From assembly GCF_022179405.1 (NCBI RefSeq), contig NZ_BPQT01000043.1:1-38128 (forward strand): 38,128 nucleotides of DNA, read 5' to 3'. The translations under genes and the position numbers were made by a program. The first letter of the stretch is position 1; every line of letters begins with the position of its first letter. The notes beneath the pieces were generated by a model. That model had not been told where the DNA came from. It did no database searches and was given only the letters and a program-made list of their open reading frames with translations. Positions 36,426-38,128 of this stretch are shown here, one piece after another. Source of the DNA: Methylobacterium marchantiae (lineage in GTDB: Bacteria > Pseudomonadota > Alphaproteobacteria > Rhizobiales > Beijerinckiaceae).

Positions 36426-36677
36426 ATGCGCCTTCTTTCAGCCGCCTGCTTCTGCGCGATTCTCGGCTGCTCGCCGGCCTGGGCTCAGTCGGGCGGAAGC
36501 TTGTTCGGGAGCGCGGAGCACGTCCCGGCCAATCCCTTCGCCTCGAATTATCCATCGGCGCCTCCGCCACGCATCGGTCCCGGCTACGAGCGTGTCCCGC
36601 ATGGGAAGGCCCGGCGCCGCACAATGCCCTCGCGACAGGTCGAAGGACTTCGCCCACCGCGCGACATCCCGCAGTGA
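36426..36677 (+). CDS. Small exported hypothetical protein
   Basis: 83 aa with a signal peptide MRLLSAACFCAILGCSPAWAQ, cleavable after AWA. The cysteine in ILGC is a weak lipobox. The mature part is proline-, glycine- and arginine-rich (ANPFASNYPSAPPPRIGPGYERVP) with no known domain. ATG at 36426 puts the signal at the N-terminus; upstream in-frame starts at 36411 and 36372 are possible. Function unknown. Confidence 0.5.
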   Translation: MRLLSAACFCAILGCSPAWAQSGGSLFGSAEHVPANPFASNYPSAPPPRIGPGYERVPHGKARRRTMPSRQVEGLRPPRDIPQ

Positions 36678-36683
36678 TCGTCG

Positions 36684-36788
36684 ATGGAGACCGGGTTTCT
36701 CGGCTGGATCACCGCAGGCGGCGGCGTCCATCTCATCCTGCTGGCGGCCAGCCTCGTGATCGGCCTGATCGCGGTGACGCGCCCCTGA
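36684..36788 (+). CDS. Possible 34-residue membrane peptide
   Basis: A short frame: an N-terminal METGFLGWITAGGGVHL leads into a hydrophobic stretch (LILLAASLVIGLIAV) ending TRP. It starts six bases after the stop codon of the exported protein gene, so it could be translationally coupled. It ends four bases from the facing glutathione peroxidase stop codon. The composition resembles tiny membrane proteins of the DUF5670/lmo0937 kind, but it has no ribosome-binding site and may be chance. Confidence 0.3.
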   Translation: METGFLGWITAGGGVHLILLAASLVIGLIAVTRP

Positions 36789-36792
36789 CGGC

Positions 36793-37350
36793 TCAGCTCT
36801 GGCTCAACTCGCCCGCGATGGCGGTGACGATGCGCGGATCGTTGGGTTCCACGGAAGAGGGATAGGCGCCGACGAGCCCCCCATCGCGGCCGATGAGATA
36901 TTTATGGAAGTTCCAGTTCGGGGTCGAACCGGGCTTCTCGGCAGCGGCCCAGCGATAGAACGGATGCGCCTGCGGCCCGCGGACGTGTGTCTTCGCCGTC
37001 ACCGGGAAGGTGACGCCGTGGTTCTTCCGGGCCGCCTCGGCGATGGCGACACCGTCGAGCGGCTCCTGGTTGCCGAAATCCGGCGACGGCACGGCGATCA
37101 CCGTCAGGCCGCGCCCACCGAAGCGGGTCCACAAACCCTGAAGTCCGACGAACTGCCCGGCATAACCACAGGCCGTGGCGGTATTGACGACGAGGATCGG
37201 CTTGTCCGCGTAATCCTTGAGGGCGATCAGTCCCCCTTCCGGCTTCTCGAAGGTGAAGGTCCCCGCCCCTCCGTCGGACGTCGCGGCGCGTGCGCCTCCC
37301 GCGATGACGGAGCCGAGGAGGATCAGGGCTTGGCGGCGGAGTAGGGTCAT
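36793..37350 (-). CDS. Exported glutathione-peroxidase-family protein
   Basis: Thiol peroxidase that reduces hydroperoxides, of 185 aa. An N-terminal signal (MTLLRRQALILLGSVIAGGARA) directs it to the periplasm. Catalytic residues are seen: peroxidatic C61 in NTATACGYAGQF, Q95 in FGNQEPLDG, and W146/N147 in NWNFHKYLIG. No second cysteine exists in the mature protein, so the internal resolving cysteine of thioredoxin-dependent members is missing. A small-molecule thiol or another protein must reduce it. Bacterial export of this family is less common than the cytoplasmic form. ATG at 37350 gives the complete signal. It faces the small plus-strand genes. Confidence 0.88.
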   Translation of the reverse strand: MTLLRRQALILLGSVIAGGARAATSDGGAGTFTFEKPEGGLIALKDYADKPILVVNTATACGYAGQFVGLQGLWTRFGGRGLTVIAVPSPDFGNQEPLDGVAIAEAARKNHGVTFPVTAKTHVRGPQAHPFYRWAAAEKPGSTPNWNFHKYLIGRDGGLVGAYPSSVEPNDPRIVTAIAGELSQS

Positions 37351-37531
37351 CGGCGGTCTCTCCCTTGCGCAGCGAAGACGGGGATCGGCCCACCCTCGGC
37401 ATCACCGAAACTAGTCCGACGAACAGTCCTGTCCACCATGGGCCGATGCGGCAGTGGAACCTTTCGCAAGGGCTCAGCTTGAGCGAGGACCGAGTTCGGC
37501 CATCGAACCCAGAGCGGAAAGACACGTCTCC

Positions 37532-38062
37532 ATGCGCACCCTGTTGCTTGCAGCGACCTTTGCAACGCCTCTCCTCCTGGCGGGAGCGACGATCGCCAGC
37601 GCTCAGACGGCCGATCCGCAGAATGCCGGCACCGCGCCGGTGCAGTCGGCCCCCGCTACGCTCAACAATGATCTGCGTCCCACCTTCGTCGCCCAGGCCC
37701 CCACGGATCGCGTCACCTCCAAGCTGATCGGACTGACGATCCAGAACGGCGCCAACGAGACCATCGGCGAGATCGGTGACATCGTCCTCGACGAGAGCAG
37801 CACCATCAAGGCCTGGGTGGTCGGTGTCGGCGGCTTCCTCGGCATCGGCACGAAATACGTGGCGATCGATCCCAGCGCCCTGAAGCTCACCCGCGTCGAC
37901 GACAAGACGCTGAAGGCGACGATCGACACCAACAAGGACCAACTTCGCGCCGCGCCGGAATACGTCTATCTCGGCCAGGCCAAGCCGAATTCCGGGGATG
38001 CAAAATCGGCCGAACCCAAGGCGGTCGATACCAAACCTGCAGAGACGAAGACGGCTCCCTGA
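37532..38062 (+). CDS. Exported PRC-barrel domain protein
   Basis: A 176-aa periplasmic or surface-associated protein. The signal peptide MRTLLLAATFATPLLLAGA is cleaved near IASAQ. The PRC-barrel segment reads SKLIGLTIQNGANETIGEIGDIVLDES...IKAWVVGVGGFLGIGTKYVAIDPSALKL. The C-terminus is a lysine/alanine/proline-rich tail (EPKAVDTKPAETKTAP). Exported PRC-barrel proteins are common in Methylobacterium and other Rhizobiales; their function is unclear. ATG at 37532 is chosen because it begins the signal peptide; an open frame starts at 37454. It is the last complete gene. Confidence 0.85.
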   Translation: MRTLLLAATFATPLLLAGATIASAQTADPQNAGTAPVQSAPATLNNDLRPTFVAQAPTDRVTSKLIGLTIQNGANETIGEIGDIVLDESSTIKAWVVGVGGFLGIGTKYVAIDPSALKLTRVDDKTLKATIDTNKDQLRAAPEYVYLGQAKPNSGDAKSAEPKAVDTKPAETKTAP

Positions 38063-38068
38063 CGCTCA

Positions 38069-38110
38069 GCGAAGCGACCGGATATCGTTCGCTTCGCCGT
38101 TTCGAAACGG
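38069..38110. repeat. Two adjacent inverted repeats after the PRC-barrel gene
   Basis: GCGAAGCGA (38069-38077) pairs with TCGCTTCGC (38089-38097). The perfect palindrome CCGTTTCGAAACGG (38097-38110) follows immediately. The first could form a hairpin seven bases after the stop codon but lacks a T-tract. A terminator or binding site is possible. Confidence 0.45.
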
Positions 38111-38128
38111 AATAGGGCGGTCGGGGCA

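Overview
The window is a high-GC chromosomal segment, densely packed with genes, from an alphaproteobacterium of the order Rhizobiales/Hyphomicrobiales. A Methylobacterium-like organism fits best. The evidence is the gene order (trpA-accD-folC facing trxA-addA-addB-murU-tsaE-divL-ahcY), an Omp25/31-type porin-like protein, a PQQ-dependent sugar dehydrogenase, and an AccD without zinc-ribbon cysteines. The genus is an inference. No rRNA, tRNA, CRISPR array, prophage or insertion sequence was found.

Layout. 430-6157: an M23 cell-wall peptidase faces gluQ, which modifies tRNA-Asp. Next come a small six-cysteine membrane protein and a hybrid sensor kinase. 6481-9690: trpA-accD-folC form a plus-strand operon-like run. 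10002-10991: an outer-membrane beta-barrel protein, then two hairpin terminators that separate it from the facing trxA. 11016-27830: a conserved minus-strand backbone of trxA, addA, addB, a MurU-like nucleotidyltransferase, a TsaE-AmgK fusion, a DivL-type kinase and ahcY. Two plus-strand genes sit inside it: a PQQ sugar dehydrogenase between trxA and addA, and a DmeF-type metal exporter between addA and addB. 27983-30945: a SUKH-like protein, an acyl-CoA synthetase and a nitroreductase. 31234-35757: a membrane diguanylate cyclase, an exported metallo-beta-lactamase-fold hydrolase, and a NarX-like kinase with its LuxR-type regulator. 35759-38062: several very small proteins, an exported glutathione peroxidase and an exported PRC-barrel protein.

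How the genes work together. The backbone combines housekeeping functions: double-strand-break repair (AddAB), thiol redox (TrxA), SAH removal (AhcY), t6A tRNA modification (TsaE half) and muropeptide recycling (AmgK half plus MurU). It also carries a cell-cycle regulator. The sensor kinase beside ahcY has tyrosine where histidine kinases carry the phosphorylated histidine. This is the hallmark of DivL, which acts through CckA and CtrA in the Caulobacter pathway.

The clearest regulatory element is the 16-bp inverted repeat ATAAAGATGTCTTTAT at 27906-27921, upstream of ahcY. It resembles the operator described for SAH-responsive ArsR-family repressors (SahR). The best candidates for less-described biology are the DivL orthologue, the TsaE-AmgK fusion, the six-cysteine membrane protein next to gluQ, the hydrolase/kinase/regulator cluster, and the cluster of tiny genes near the right end.
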